Shown here one piece after another: positions 10,999-26,369 of a DNA stretch of 64,000 nt; position 1 is the stretch's first letter, and each line of letters starts with the position of its first letter. The translations under genes were made by a program, and so were the position numbers. This stretch comes from Hippasteria phrygiana (lineage: Eukaryota > Echinodermata > Asteroidea > Valvatida > Goniasteridae), in the NCBI GenBank assembly GCA_037893225.1, contig JAZGUH010000205.1, positions 816,501 to 880,500 on the forward strand, in the 5' to 3' direction. Under the pieces are notes generated by a model. The model ran no database searches. It worked only from the letters and a program-made list of their open reading frames with translations, and was not told the DNA's origin.

Positions 10999-13900
10999 CA
11001 AACCCTTAACTCTAACACAAATTTGTATATTCTTAACTCGCTTACTCTATTTTTTCATCAACTTCAGGAGAGATCAACCTCTGGCTCCTGGCTGTCAAGA
11101 CCTCGAGGCCACCCAAGATCATCATGGACAGAACTGGAATGGCCCAGTGAGATAGACAGCATACAGGCTTAGATGAGCACAATAGACCTATGCTGTTTAG
11201 TAGATGAGTAAGTCTAACACTCTCTCTACCTCTAACTCTCCTTCTCTCTTACTCTCACATTCTAACCCGATCACTAGCACTTGCACTGTAACACTTGCAC
11301 TGTAACACTTGCACTGTAACACTTGCACTGTAACACTTGCACTGTAACACTTGCACTGTAACACTTGCACTGTAACACTTGCACTGTAACACTTGCACTG
11401 TAACACTTGCACTGTAACACTTGCACTGTAACACTTGCACTCGAACCTTAACCCTAACACTTGCACTGTAACACTTGCACTGTAACACTTGCACTGTAAC
11501 ACTTGCACTGTAACACTTGCACTGTAACACCTGCACTGTAACACTTGCACTGTAACACTTGCACTCGAACCTTAACCCTAACACTTAAACTCAAACCCTT
11601 AACTCTAACACTAATTTTTATATTCTTAACTCGCTTACTCTATTTTTTCATCAACTTCAGGAGAGATCAACCTCCGGCTCCTGGCTGTCAAGACCTCGAA
11701 GCCACCCAAGATCATCATGGACAGAACTGGAATGGCCCAGTGAGATAGACAGCATACAGGCTTAGATGAGCACAATAGACCTACGCTGTTTAGTAGATGA
11801 GTAAGTCTAACACTCTAACTACCTCTAACTCTCCTTCTCTCTTACTCTCACATTCTAACCCGATGACTAGCACTTGCACTGTAACACTTGCACTGTAACA
11901 CTTGCACTGTAACACTTGCACTGTAACACTTGCACTGTAACACTTGCACTGTAACACTTGCACTGTAACACTTGCACTGTAACACTTGCACTCGAACCTT
12001 TACCCTAACACTTGAACTCGAACCTTTACCCTAACACTTGAACTCGAACCTTTACCCTAACACTTGAACTCAAACCCTTAACTCTAACACTAATTTTAAT
12101 ATTCTTAACTCGCTTACTCTATTTTTCCATCAACTTCAGGAGAGATCAACATCCGGCTCCTGGCTGTCAAGACCTCGAGGCCACCCAAGATCATCATGGA
12201 CAGAACTGGAATGGCCCAGTGAGATAGACAGCTTGCAGGCCTAGATCCGCACAATAGACCTACGCTGTTTAGTAGATGAGTAAGTCTAACACTCTCTCTA
12301 CCTCTGACTCTCCTTCTCTCTTACTCTCACATTCTAACCCAATCACTAGCACTTGCACTGTAACACTTGCACTGTAACACTTGCACTGTAACACTTGCAC
12401 TGTAACACTTGCACTGTAACACTTGCACTGTAACACTTGCACTGTAACACTTGCACTGTAACACTTGCACTGTAACACTTGCACTGTAACACTTGCACTC
12501 GAACCTTAACCCTAACACTTGCACTGTAACACTTGAACTCGAACCTTAACCCTAACACTTGCACTGTAACACTTGAACTCGAACCTTAACCCTAACACTT
12601 GCACTGTAACACTTGAACTCAAACCCTTAACTCTAACACTAATTTTAATATTGCTAACTCGCTTACTTTATTTTTTTCATCAACTTCAGGAGAGATCAAC
12701 ATCTGGCTCCTGGCTGTCAAGTCCTCGAGGCCACCCAAGATCATCATGGACAGAACTGGAATGGCCCAGTGAGATAGACAGCATACAGGCTTAGATGAGC
12801 ACAATAGACCTATGCTGTTTAGTAGATGAGTAAGTCTAACACTCTCTCTACCTCTAACTCTCCTTCTCTCTTACTCTCACATTCTAACCCGATCACTAGC
12901 ACTTGCACTGTAACACTTGCACTGTAACACTTGCACTGTAACACTTGCACTGTAACACTTGCACTGTAACACTTGCACTGTAACACTTGCACTGTAACAC
13001 TTGCACTGTAACACTTGCACTGTAACACTTGCACTGTAACACTTGCACTGTAACACTTGCACTGTAACACTTGCACTGTAACACTTGCACTGTAACACTT
13101 GCACTGTAACACTTGCACTGTAACACTTGCACTGTAACACCTGCACTGTAACACTTGGACTGTAACACTTGCACTGTAACACTTGCACTCGAACCTTAAC
13201 CCTAACACTTAAACTCAAACCCTTAACTCTAACACAAATTTGTATATTCTTAACTCGCTTACTCTATTTTTTCATCAACTTCAGGAGAGATCAACCTCCG
13301 GCTCCTGGCTGTCAAGACCTCGAGGCCACCCAAGATCATCATGGACAGAACTGGAATGGCCCAGTGAGATAGACAGCATACAGGCTTAGATGAGCACAAT
13401 AGACCTACGCTGTTTAGTAGATGAGTAAGTCTAACACTCTCTCTACCTCTGACTCTCCTTCTCTCTTACTCTCACATTCTAACCCGATCACTAGCACTTG
13501 CACTGTAACACTTGCACTGTAACACTTGCACTGTAACACTTGCACTGTAACACTTGCACTGTAACACTTGCACTGTAACACTTGCACTGTAACACTTGCA
13601 CTGTAACACTTGCACTGTAACACTTGCACTGTAACACTTGCACTGTAACACTTGCACTCGAACCTTCACCCTATCACTTCAACTCGAACCTTCACCCTAA
13701 CACTTGAACTCAAACCCTTAACTCTAACACAAATTTGTATATTCTTAACTCGCTTACTCGATTTTTTCATCAACTTCAGGAGAGATCAACCTCTGGCTCC
13801 TGGCTGTCAAGACCTCGAGGCCACCCAAGATCATCATGGACAGAACTGGAATGGCCCAGTGAGATAGACAGCATACAGGCTTAGATGAGCACAATAGACC

Positions 13901-16900
13901 TACGCTGTTTAGTAGATGAGTAAGTCTAACACTCTCACTACCTCTAACTCTCCTTCTCTCTTACTCTCACATTCTAACCCGATGACTAGCACTTGCACTG
14001 TAACACTTGCACTGTAACACTTGCACTGTAACACTTGCACTGTAACACTTGCACTGTAACACTTGCACTGTAACACTTGCACTGTAACACTTGCACTCGA
14101 ACCTTAACCCTAACCTTAACCCTAACACTTGCACTGTAACACTTGCACTGTAACACTTGCACTGTAACACTTGCACTGTAACACTTGCACTGTAACACTT
14201 GCACTGTAACACTTGCACTGTAACACTTGCACTGTAACACTTGCACTGTAACACTTGCACTGTAACACCTGCACTGTAACACTTGCACTGTAACACTTGC
14301 ACTCGAACCTTAACCCTAACACTTAAACTCAAACCCTTAACTCTAACACTAATTTTTATATTCTTAACTCGCTTACTCTATTTTTTCATCAACTTCAGGA
14401 GAGATCAACCTCCGGCTCCTGGCTGTCAAGACCTCGAGGCCACCCAAGATCATCATGGACAGAACTGGAATGGCCCAGTGAGATAGACAGCATACAGGCT
14501 TAGATGAGCACAATAGACCTACGCTGTTTAGTAGATGAGTAAGTCTAACACTCTAACTACCTCTAACTCTCCTTCTCTCTTACTCTCACATTCTAACCCG
14601 ATGACTAGCACTTGCACTGTAACACTTGCACTGTAACACTTGCACTGTAACACTTGCACTGTAACACTTGCACTGTAACACTTGCACTGTAACACTTGCA
14701 CTGTAACACTTGCACTCGAACCTTTACCCTAACACTTGAACTCGAACCTTTACCCTAACACTTGAACTCGAACCTTTACCCTAACACTTGAACTCAAACC
14801 CTTAACTCTAACACTAATTTTAATATTCTTAACTCGCTTACTCTATTTTTCCATCAACTTCAGGAGAGATCAACATCCGGCTCCTGGCTGTCAAGACCTC
14901 GAGGCCACCCAAGATCATCATGGACAGAACTGGAATGGCCCAGTGAGATAGACAGCTTGCAGGCCTAGATCCGCACAATAGACCTACGCTGTTTAGTAGA
15001 TGAGTAAGTCTAACACTCTCTCTACCTCTGACTCTCCTTCTCTCTTACTCTCACATTCTAACCCAATCACTAGCACTTGCACTGTAACACTTGCACTGTA
15101 ACACTTGCACTGTAACACTTGCACTGTAACACTTGCACTGTAACACTTACACTGTAACACTTGCACTGTAACACTTGCACTGTAACACTTGCACTGTAAC
15201 ACTTGCACTGTAACACTTGCACTCGAACCTTAACCCTAACACTTGCACTGTAACACTTGAACTCGAACCTTAACCCTAACACTTGCACTGTAACACTTGA
15301 ACTCGAACCTTAACCCTAACACTTGCACTGTAACACTTGAACTCAAACCCTTAACTCTAACACTAATTTTAATATTCTTAACTCGCTTACTCTATTTTTC
15401 CATCAACTTCAGGAGAGATCAACATCCGGCTCCTGGCTGTCAAGTCCTCGAGGCCACCCAAGATCATCATGGACAGAACTGGAATGGCCCAGTGAGATAG
15501 ACAGCATACAGGCTTAGATGAGCACAATAGACCTATGCTGTTTAGTAGATGAGTAAGTCTAACACTCTCTCTACCTCTAACTCTCCTTCTCTCTTACTCT
15601 CACATTCTAACCCGATCACTAGCACTTGCACTGTAACACTTGCACTGTAACACTTGCACTGTAACACTTGCACTGTAACACTTGCACTGTAACACTTGCA
15701 CTGTAACACTTGCACTGTAACACTTGCACTGTAACACTTGCACTGTAACACTTGCACTGTAACACTTGCACTGTAACACTTGCACTGTAACACTTGCACT
15801 GTAACACTTGCACTGTAACACCTGCACTGTAAGACTTGCACTGTAACACTTGCACTGTAACACTTGCACTCGAACCTTAACCCTAACACTTAAACTCAAA
15901 CCCTTAACTCTAACACAAATTTGTATATTCTTAACTCGCTTACTCTATTTTTTCATCAACTTCAGGAGAGATCAACCTCCGGCTCCTGGCTGTCAAGACC
16001 TCGAGGCCACCCAAGATCATCATGGACAGAACTGGAATGGCCCAGTGAGATAGACAGCATACAGGCTTAGATGAGCACAATAGACCTACGCTGTTTAGTA
16101 GATGAGTAAGTCTAACACTCTCACTACCTCTAACTCTCCTTCTCTCTTACTCTCACATTCTAACCCGATGACTAGCACTTGCACTGTAACACTTGCACTG
16201 TAACACTTGCACTGTAACACTTGCACTGTAACACTTGCACTGTAACACTTGCACTGTAACACTTGCACTGTAACACTTGCACTGTAACACTTGCACTCGA
16301 ACCTTTACCCTAACACTTGAACTCAAACCCTTAACTCTAACACTAATTTTAATATTCTTAACTCGCTTACTCTATTTTTCCATCAACTTCAGGAGAGATC
16401 AACATCCGGCTCCTGGCTGTCAAGTCCTCGAGGCCACCCAAGATCATCATGGACAGAACTGGAATGGCCCAGTGAGATAGACAGCATACAGGCTTAGATG
16501 AGCACAATAGACCTACGCTGTTTAGTAGATGAGTAAGTCTAACACTCTCACTACCTCTAACTCTCCTTCTCTCTTACTCTCACATTCTAACCCAATCACT
16601 AGCACTTGCACTGTAACACTTGCACTGTAACACTTGCACTGTAACACTTGCACTGTAACACTTGCACTGTAACACTTGCACTGTAACACTTGCACTGTAA
16701 CACTTGCACTGTAACACTTGCACTGTAACACTTGCACTCGAACCTTAACCCTAACACTTGCACTGTAACACTTGAACTCAAACCCTTAACTCTAACACTA
16801 ATTTTAATATTCCTAACTCGCTTACTTTATTTTTTTCATCAACTTCAGGAGAGATCAACATCTGGCTCCTGGCTGTCAAGTCCTCGAGGCCACCCAAGAT

Positions 16901-19900
16901 CATCATGGACAGAACTGGAATGGCCCAGTGAGATAGACAGCTTGCAGGCCTAGATCAGCACAATAGACCTACGCTGTTTAGTAGATGAGTAAGTCTAACA
17001 CTCTCTCTACCTCTGACTCTCCTTCTCTCTTACTCTCACATTCTAACCCGATCACTAGCACTTGCACTGTAACACTTGCACTGTAACACTTGCACTGTAA
17101 CACTTGCACTGTAACACTTGCACTGTAACACTTGCACTGTAACACTTGCACTGTAACACTTGCACTGTAACACTTGCACTGTAACACTTGCACTGTAACA
17201 CTTGCACTCGATCCTTAACCCTAACACTTAAACTCAAACCCTTAACTCTAACACTAATTTTTATATTCTTAACTCGCTTACTCTATTTTTTCATCAACTT
17301 CAGGAGAGATCAACCTCCGGCTCCTGGCTGTCAAGACCTCGAGGCCACCCAAGATCATCATGGACAGAACTGGAATGGCCCAGTGAGATAGACAGCATAC
17401 AGGCTTAGATGAGCACAATAGACCTACGCTGTTTAGTAGATGAGTAAGTCTAACACTCTCACTACCTCTAACTCTCCTTCTCTCTTACTCTCACATTCTA
17501 ACCCGATGACTAGCACTTGCACTGTAACACTTGCACTGTAACACTTGCACTGTAACACTTGCACTGTAACACTTGCACTGTAACACTTGCACTGTAACAC
17601 TTGCACTGTAACACTTGCACTGTAACACTTGCACTGTAACACTTGCACTGTAACACTTGCACTGTAACACCTGCACTGTAACACTTGCACTGTAACACTT
17701 GCACTCGAACCTTAACCCTAACACTTAAACTCAAACCCTTAACTCTAACACTAATTTTTATATTCTTAACTCGCTTACTCTATTTTTTCATCAACTTCAG
17801 GAGAGATCAACCTCCGGCTCCTGGCTGTCAAGACCTCGAGGCCACCCAAGATCATCATGGACAGAACTGGAATGGCCCAGTGAGATAGACAGCATACAGG
17901 CTTAGATGAGCACAATAGACCTACGCTGTTTAGTAGATGAGTAAGTCTAACACTCTAACTACCTCTAACTCTCCTTCTCTCTTACTCTCACATTCTAACC
18001 CGATGACTAGCACTTGCACTGTAACACTTGCACTGTAACACTTGCACTGTAACACTTGCACTGTAACACTTGCACTGTAACACTTGCACTCGAACCTTTA
18101 CCCTAACACTTGAACTCGAACCTTTACCCTAACACTTGAACTCAAACCCTTAACTCTAACACTAATTTTAATATTCTTAACTCGCTTACTCTATTTTTCC
18201 ATCAACTTCAGGAGAGATCAACATCCGGCTCCTGGCTGTCAAGACCTCGAGGCCACCCAAGATCATCATGGACAGAACTGGAATGGCCCAGTGAGATAGA
18301 CAGCATACAGGCTTAGATGAGCACAATAGACCTACGCTGTTTAGTAGATGAGTAAGTCTAACACTCTCACTACCTCTAACTCTCCTTCTCTCTTACTCTC
18401 ACATTCTAACCCGATGACTAGCACTTGCACTGTAACACTTGCACTGTAACACTTGCACTGTAACACTTGCACTGTAACACTTGCACTGTAACACTTGCAC
18501 TGTAACACTTGCACTGTAACACTTGCACTGTAACACTTGCACTGTAACACCTGCACTGTAACACTTGCACTGTAACACTTGCACTCGAACCTTAACCCTA
18601 ACACTTAAACTCAAACCCTTAACTCTAACACTAATTTTTATATTCTTAACTCGCTTACTCTATTTTTTCATCAACTTCAGGAGAGATCAACCTCCGGCTC
18701 CTGGCTGTCAAGACCTCGAGGCCACCCAAGATCATCATGGACAGAACTGGAATGGCCCAGTGAGATAGACAGCATACAGGCTTAGATGAGCACAATAGAC
18801 CTACGCTGTTTAGTAGATGAGTAAGTCTAACACTCTAACTACCTCTAACTCTCCTTCTCTCTTACTCTCACATTCTAACCCGATGACTAGCACTTGCACT
18901 GTAACACTTGCACTGTAACACTTGCACTGTAACACTTGCACTGTAACACTTGCACTGTAACACTTGCACTCGAACCTTTACCCTAACACTTGAACTCGAA
19001 CCTTTACCCTAACACTTGAACTCAAACCCTTAACTCTAACACTAATTTTAATATTCTTAACTCGCTTACTCTATTTTTCCATCAACTTCAGGAGAGATCA
19101 ACATCCGGCTCCTGGCTGTCAAGACCTCGAGGCCACCCAAGATCATCATGGACAGAACTGGAATGGCCCAGTGAGATAGACAGCTTGCAGGCCTAGATCC
19201 GCACAATAGACCTACGCTGTTTAGTAGATGAGTAAGTCTAACACTCTCTCTACCTCTGACTCTCCTTCTCTCTTACTCTCACATTCTAACCCAATCACTA
19301 GCACTTGCACTGTAACACTTGCACTGTAACACTTGCACTGTAACACTTGCACTGTAACACTTGCACTGTAACACTTGCACTGTAACACTTGCACTGTAAC
19401 ACTTGCACTCGATCCTTAACCCTAACACTTAAACTCAAACCCTTAACTCTAACACTAATTTTTATATTCTTAACTCGCTTACTCTATTTTTTCATCAACT
19501 TCAGGAGAGATCAACCTCCGGCTCCTGGCTGTCAAGACCTCGAGGCCACCCAAGATCATCATGGACAGAACTGGAATGGCCCAGTGAGATAGACAGCATA
19601 CAGGCTTAGATGAGCACAATAGACCTACGCTGTTTAGTAGATGAGTAAGTCTAACACTCTCACTACCTCTAACTCTCCTTCTCTCTTACTCTCACATTCT
19701 AACCCGATGACTAGCACTTGCACTGTAACACTTGCACTGTAACACTTGCACTGTAACACTTGCACTGTAACACTTGCACTGTAACACTTGCACTGTAACA
19801 CTTGCACTGTAACACTTGCACTGTAACACTTGCACTGTAACACCTGCACTGTAACACTTGCACTGTAACACTTGCACTCGAACCTTAACCCTAACACTTA

Positions 19901-21237
19901 AACTCAAACCCTTAACTCTAACACTAATTTTTATATTCTTAACTCGCTTACTCTATTTTTTCATCAACTTCAGGAGAGATCAACCTCCGGCTCCTGGCTG
20001 TCAAGACCTCGAGGCCACCCAAGATCATCATGGACAGAACTGGAATGGCCCAGTGAGATAGACAGCATACAGGCTTAGATGAGCACAATAGACCTACGCT
20101 GTTTAGTAGATGAGTAAGTCTAACACTCTAACTACCTCTAACTCTCCTTCTCTCTTACTCTCACATTCTAACCCGATGACTAGCACTTGCACTGTAACAC
20201 TTGCACTGTAACACTTGCACTGTAACACTTGCACTGTAACACTTGCACTGTAACACTTGCACTCGAACCTTTACCCTAACACTTGAACTCGAACCTTTAC
20301 CCTAACACTTGAACTCAAACCCTTAACTCTAACACTAATTTTAATATTCTTAACTCGCTTACTCTATTTTTCCATCAACTTCAGGAGAGATCAACATCCG
20401 GCTCCTGGCTGTCAAGACCTCGAGGCCACCCAAGATCATCATGGACAGAACTGGAATGGCCCAGTGAGATAGACAGCTTGCAGGCCTAGATCCGCACAAT
20501 AGACCTACGCTGTTTAGTAGATGAGTAAGTCTAACACTCTCTCTACCTCTGACTCTCCTTCTCTCTTACTCTCACATTCTAACCCAATCACTAGCACTTG
20601 CACTGTAACACTTGCACTGTAACACTTGCACTGTAACACTTGCACTGTAACACTTGCACTGTAACACTTGCACTGTAACACTTGCACTCGATCCTTAACC
20701 CTAACACTTAAACTCAAACCCTTAACTCTAACACTAATTTTTATATTCTTAACTCGCTTACTCTATTTTTTCATCAACTTCAGGAGAGATCAACCTCCGG
20801 CTCCTGGCTGTCAAGACCTCGAGGCCACCCAAGATCATCATGGACAGAACTGGAATGGCCCAGTGAGATAGACAGCATACAGGCTTAGATGAGCACAATA
20901 GACCTACGCTGTTTAGTAGATGAGTAAGTCTAACACTCTCACTACCTCTAACTCTCCTTCTCTCTTACTCTCACATTCTAACCCGATGACTAGCACTTGC
21001 ACTGTAACACTTGCACTGTAACACTTGCACTGTAACACTTGCACTGTAACACTTGCACTGTAACACTTGCACTGTAACACTTGCACTGTAACACTTGCAC
21101 TGTAACACTTGCACTGTAACACTTGCACTGTAACACTTGCACTGTAACACTTGCACTGTAACACTTGCACTGTAACACTTGCACTCGAACCTTCACCCTA
21201 TCACTTCAACTCGAACCTTCACCCTAACACTTGAACT
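10999..21237 (+). repeat. Higher-order repeat copy 2 with an extra a b e trimer
   Basis: Anchors and types: 11197 d, 11790 a, 12269 b, 12819 c, 13414 A, 13909 d, 14528 a, 14993 b, 15542 f, 16095 A, 16522 B, 16978 C, 17433 e, 17930 a, 18341 b, 18810 a, 19221 b, 19634 e, 20103 a, 20514 b, 20913 e. The order repeats copy 1, then a b e is present once more (20103-20913). The last spacings of the shared part (411, 469, 411, 413) are identical in both copies. Private changes: cttggac near 13157 and cttacac near 15149 in single 14-mers. Confidence 0.85.
14098..14135 (+). repeat. Extended telomere-like module (38 bp)
   Basis: The 26-bp module is lengthened by one 12-bp step, giving ccttaaccctaa twice in a row. 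It splits the 14-mer array after anchor 13909 and explains why the spacing 13909-14528 differs from its homologue by 66 bp (38 + 2 x 14). Confidence 0.88.
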
Positions 21238-22164
21238 CAAACCCTTAACTCTAACACAAATTTGTATATTCTTAACTCGCTTACTCTATTTTTTCATCAA
21301 CTTCAGGAGAGATCAACCTCTGGCTCCTGGCTGTCAAGACCTCGAGGCCACCCAAGATCATCATGGACAGAACTGGAATGGCCCAGTGAGATAGACAGCA
21401 TACAGGCTTAGATGAGCACAATAGACCTATGCTGTTTAGTAGATGAGTAAGTCTAACACTCTCTCTACCTCTAACTCTCCTTCTCTCTTACTCTCACATT
21501 CTAACCCGATCACTAGCACTTGCACTGTAACACTTGCACTGTAACACTTGCACTGTAACACTTGCACTGTAACACTTGCACTGTAACACTTGCACTGTAA
21601 CACTTGCACTGTAACACTTGCACTGTAACACTTGCACTGTAACACTTGCACTGTAACACTTGCACTGTAACACTTGCACTGTAACACTTGCACTGTAACA
21701 CTTGCACTGTAACACTTGCACTGTAACACTTGCACTCGAACCTTAACCCTAACACTTGCACTGTAACACTTGCACTGTAACACTTGCACTGTAACACTTG
21801 CACTGTAACACTTGCACTGTAACACCTGCACTGTAACACTTGCACTGTAACACTTGCACTGTAACACTTGCACTGTAACACTTGCACTCGAACCTTTACC
21901 CTAACACTTGAACTCGAACCTTTACCCTAACACTTGAACTCGAACCTTTACCCTAACACTTGAACTCAAACCCTTAACTCTAACACTAATTTTAATATTC
22001 TTAACTCGCTTACTCTATTTTTCCATCAACTTCAGGAGAGATCAACATCCGGCTCCTGGCTGTCAAGACCTCGAGGCCACCCAAGATCATCATGGACAGA
22101 ACTGGAATGGCCCAGTGAGATAGACAGCTTGCAGGCCTAGATCCGCACAATAGACCTACGCTGT
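21238..22164 (+). repeat. Fusion unit of 729 bp (anchors 21436 to 22165)
   Basis: After the d core at anchor 21436 come 15 perfect 14-mers (21517-21726), one 26-bp module, and then a second minisatellite stretch with a cacctg variant near 21826. Three b-type modules and the b core at anchor 22165 follow. In the two earlier blocks the same place holds d, a, b (11197, 11790, 12269). The a core is missing here and its minisatellite has been joined to the next array, consistent with a deletion between two 14-mer arrays. Confidence 0.7.
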
Positions 22165-25100
22165 TTAGTAGATGAGTAAGTCTAACACTCTCTCTACCTC
22201 TGACTCTCCTTCTCTCTTACTCTCACATTCTAACCCAATCACTAGCACTTGCACTGTAACACTTGCACTGTAACACTTGCACTGTAACACTTGCACTGTA
22301 ACACTTGCACTGTAACACTTGCACTGTAACACTTGCACTGTAACACTTGCACTGTAACACTTGCACTGTAACACTTGCACTCGAACCTTAACCCTAACAC
22401 TTGCACTGTAACACTTGAACTCGAACCTTAACCCTAACACTTGCACTGTAACACTTGAACTCGAACCTTAACCCTAACACTTGCACTGTAACACTTGAAC
22501 TCAAACCCTTAACTCTAACACTAATTTTAATATTGCTAACTCGCTTACTTTATTTTTTTCATCAACTTCAGGAGAGATCAACATCTGGCTCCTGGCTGTC
22601 AAGTCCTCGAGGCCACCCAAGATCATCATGGACAGAACTGGAATGGCCCAGTGAGATAGACAGCATACAGGCTTAGATGAGCACAATAGACCTATGCTGT
22701 TTAGTAGATGAGTAAGTCTAACACTCTCTCTACCTCTAACTCTCCTTCTCTCTTACTCTCACATTCTAACCCGATCACTAGCACTTGCACTGTAACACTT
22801 GCACTGTAACACTTGCACTGTAACACTTGCACTGTAACACTTGCACTGTAACACTTGCACTGTAACACTTGCACTGTAACACTTGCACTGTAACACTTGC
22901 ACTGTAACACTTGCACTGTAACACTTGCACTGTAACACTTGCACTGTAACACTTGCACTGTAACACTTGCACTGTAACACTTGCACTGTAACACTTGCAC
23001 TGTAACACTTGCACTGTAACACTTGCACTGTAACACTTGCACTGTAACACCTGCACTGTAAGACTTGCACTGTAAGACTTGCACTGTAACACTTGCACTC
23101 GAACCTTAACCCTAACACTTAAACTCAAACCCTTAACTCTAACACTAATTTTTATATTCTTAACTCGCTTACTCTATTTTTTCATCAACTTCAGGAGAGA
23201 TCAACCTCCGGCTCCTGGCTGTCAAGACCTCGAGGCCACCCAAGATCATCATGGACAGAACTGGAATGGCCCAGTGAGATAGACAGCATACAGGCTTAGA
23301 TGAGCACAATAGACCTACGCTGTTTAGTAGATGAGTAAGTCTAACACTCTCTCTACCTCTGACTCTCCTTCTCTCTTACTCTCACATTCTAACCCGATCA
23401 CTAGCACTTGCACTGTAACACTTGCACTGTAACACTTGCACTGTAACACTTGCACTGTAACACTTGCACTGTAACACTTGCACTGTAACACTTGCACTGT
23501 AACACTTGCACTGTAACACTTGCACTGTAACACTTGCACTGTAACACTTGCACTGTAACACTTGCACTCGAACCTTCACCCTATCACTTCAACTCGAACC
23601 TTCACCCTAACACTTGAACTCAAACCCTTAACTCTAACACAAATTTGTATATTCTTAACTCGCTTACTCGATTTTTTCATCAACTTCAGGAGAGATCAAC
23701 CTCTGGCTCCTGGCTGTCAAGACCTCGAGGCCACCCAAGATCATCATGGACAGAACTGGAATGGCCCAGTGAGATAGACAGCATACAGGCTTAGATGAGC
23801 ACAATAGACCTACGCTGTTTAGTAGATGAGTAAGTCTAACACTCTCACTACCTCTAACTCTCCTTCTCTCTTACTCTCACATTCTAACCCGATGACTAGC
23901 ACTTGCACTGTAACACTTGCACTGTAACACTTGCACTGTAACACTTGCACTGTAACACTTGCACTGTAACACTTGCACTGTAACACTTGCACTGTAACAC
24001 TTGCACTGTAACACTTGCACTGTAACACTTGCACTGTAACACTTGCACTGTAACACTTGCACTGTAACACCTGCACTGTAACACTTGCACTGTAACACTT
24101 GCACTCGAACCTTAACCCTAACACTTAAACTCAAACCCTTAACTCTAACACTAATTTTTATATTCTTAACTCGCTTACTCTATTTTTTCATCAACTTCAG
24201 GAGAGATCAACCTCCGGCTCCTGGCTGTCAAGACCTCGAGGCCACCCAAGATCATCATGGACAGAACTGGAATGGCCCAGTGAGATAGACAGCATACAGG
24301 CTTAGATGAGCACAATAGACCTACGCTGTTTAGTAGATGAGTAAGTCTAACACTCTAACTACCTCTAACTCTCCTTCTCTCTTACTCTCACATTCTAACC
24401 CGATGACTAGCACTTGCACTGTAACACTTGCACTGTAACACTTGCACTGTAACACTTGCACTGTAACACTTGCACTGTAACACTTGCACTGTAACACTTG
24501 CACTGTAACACTTGCACTGTAACACTTGCACTGTAACACTTGCACTGTAACACTTGCACTGTAACACTTGCACTGTAACACTTGCACTCGAACCTTTACC
24601 CTAACACTTGAACTCGAACCTTTACCCTAACACTTGAACTCGAACCTTTACCCTAACACTTGAACTCAAACCCTTAACTCTAACACTAATTTTAATATTC
24701 TTAACTCGCTTACTCTATTTTTCCATCAACTTCAGGAGAGATCAACATCCGGCTCCTGGCTGTCAAGACCTCGAGGCCACCCAAGATCATCATGGACAGA
24801 ACTGGAATGGCCCAGTGAGATAGACAGCTTGCAGGCCTAGATCCGCACAATAGACCTACGCTGTTTAGTAGATGAGTAAGTCTAACACTCTCTCTACCTC
24901 TGACTCTCCTTCTCTCTTACTCTCACATTCTAACCCAATCACTAGCACTTGCACTGTAACACTTGCACTGTAACACTTGCACTGTAACACTTGCACTGTA
25001 ACACTTGCACTGTAACACTTGCACTGTAACACTTGCACTGTAACACTTGCACTGTAACACTTGCACTGTAACACTTGCACTCGAACCTTAACCCTAACAC

Positions 25101-26369
25101 TTGCACTGTAACACTTGAACTCAAACCCTTAACTCTAACACTAATTTTAATATTCTTAACTCGCTTACTCTATTTTTCCATCAACTTCAGGAGAGATCAA
25201 CATCCGGCTCCTGGCTGTCAAGTCCTCGAGGCCACCCAAGATCATCATGGACAGAACTGGAATGGCCCAGTGAGATAGACAGCATACAGGCTTAGATGAG
25301 CACAATAGACCTATGCTGTTTAGTAGATGAGTAAGTCTAACACTCTCTCTACCTCTAACTCTCCTTCTCTCTTACTCTCACATTCTAACCCGATCACTAG
25401 CACTTGCACTGTAACACTTGCACTGTAACACTTGCACTGTAACACTTGCACTGTAACACTTGCACTGTAACACTTGCACTGTAACACTTGCACTGTAACA
25501 CTTGCACTGTAACACTTGCACTGTAACACTTGCACTGTAACACTTGCACTGTAACACTTGCACTGTAACACTTGCACTGTAACACTTGCACTGTAACACT
25601 TGCACTGTAACACTTGCACTGTAACACTTGCACTGTAACACCTGCACTGTAAGACTTGCACTGTAACACTTGCACTGTAACACTTGCACTCGAACCTTAA
25701 CCCTAACACTTAAACTCAAACCCTTAACTCTAACACAAATTTGTATATTCTTAACTCGCTTACTCTATTTTTTCATCAACTTCAGGAGAGATCAACCTCC
25801 GGCTCCTGGCTGTCAAGACCTCGAGGCCACCCAAGATCATCATGGACAGAACTGGAATGGCCCAGTGAGATAGACAGCATACAGGCTTAGATGAGCACAA
25901 TAGACCTACGCTGTTTAGTAGATGAGTAAGTCTAACACTCTCACTACCTCTAACTCTCCTTCTCTCTTACTCTCACATTCTAACCCGATGACTAGCACTT
26001 GCACTGTAACACTTGCACTGTAACACTTGCACTGTAACACTTGCACTGTAACACTTGCACTGTAACACTTGCACTGTAACACTTGCACTGTAACACTTGC
26101 ACTGTAACACTTGCACTGTAACACTTGCACTGTAACACTTGCACTCGAACCTTTACCCTAACACTTGAACTCAAACCCTTAACTCTAACACTAATTTTAA
26201 TATTCTTAACTCGCTTACTCTATTTTTCCATCAACTTCAGGAGAGATCAACATCCGGCTCCTGGCTGTCAAGACCTCGAGGCCACCCAAGATCATCATGG
26301 ACAGAACTGGAATGGCCCAGTGAGATAGACAGCTTGCAGGCCTAGATCCGCACAATAGACCTACGCTGT
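22165..26369 (+). repeat. 4.2 kb tandem duplication, left copy
   Basis: Anchors: 22165 b, 22701 c, 23324 a, 23819 d, 24330 a, 24865 b, 25320 f, 25915 A, ending at 26370 B. The segment matches units 12269-16522 of higher-order copy 2 in order, with a instead of A after c. It recurs immediately to the right at an offset of 4,205 bp, rising to 4,219 bp after one extra 14-mer. The left edge lies within the b core, because anchor 26370 continues with the same array and linker as 22165. Confidence 0.85.
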
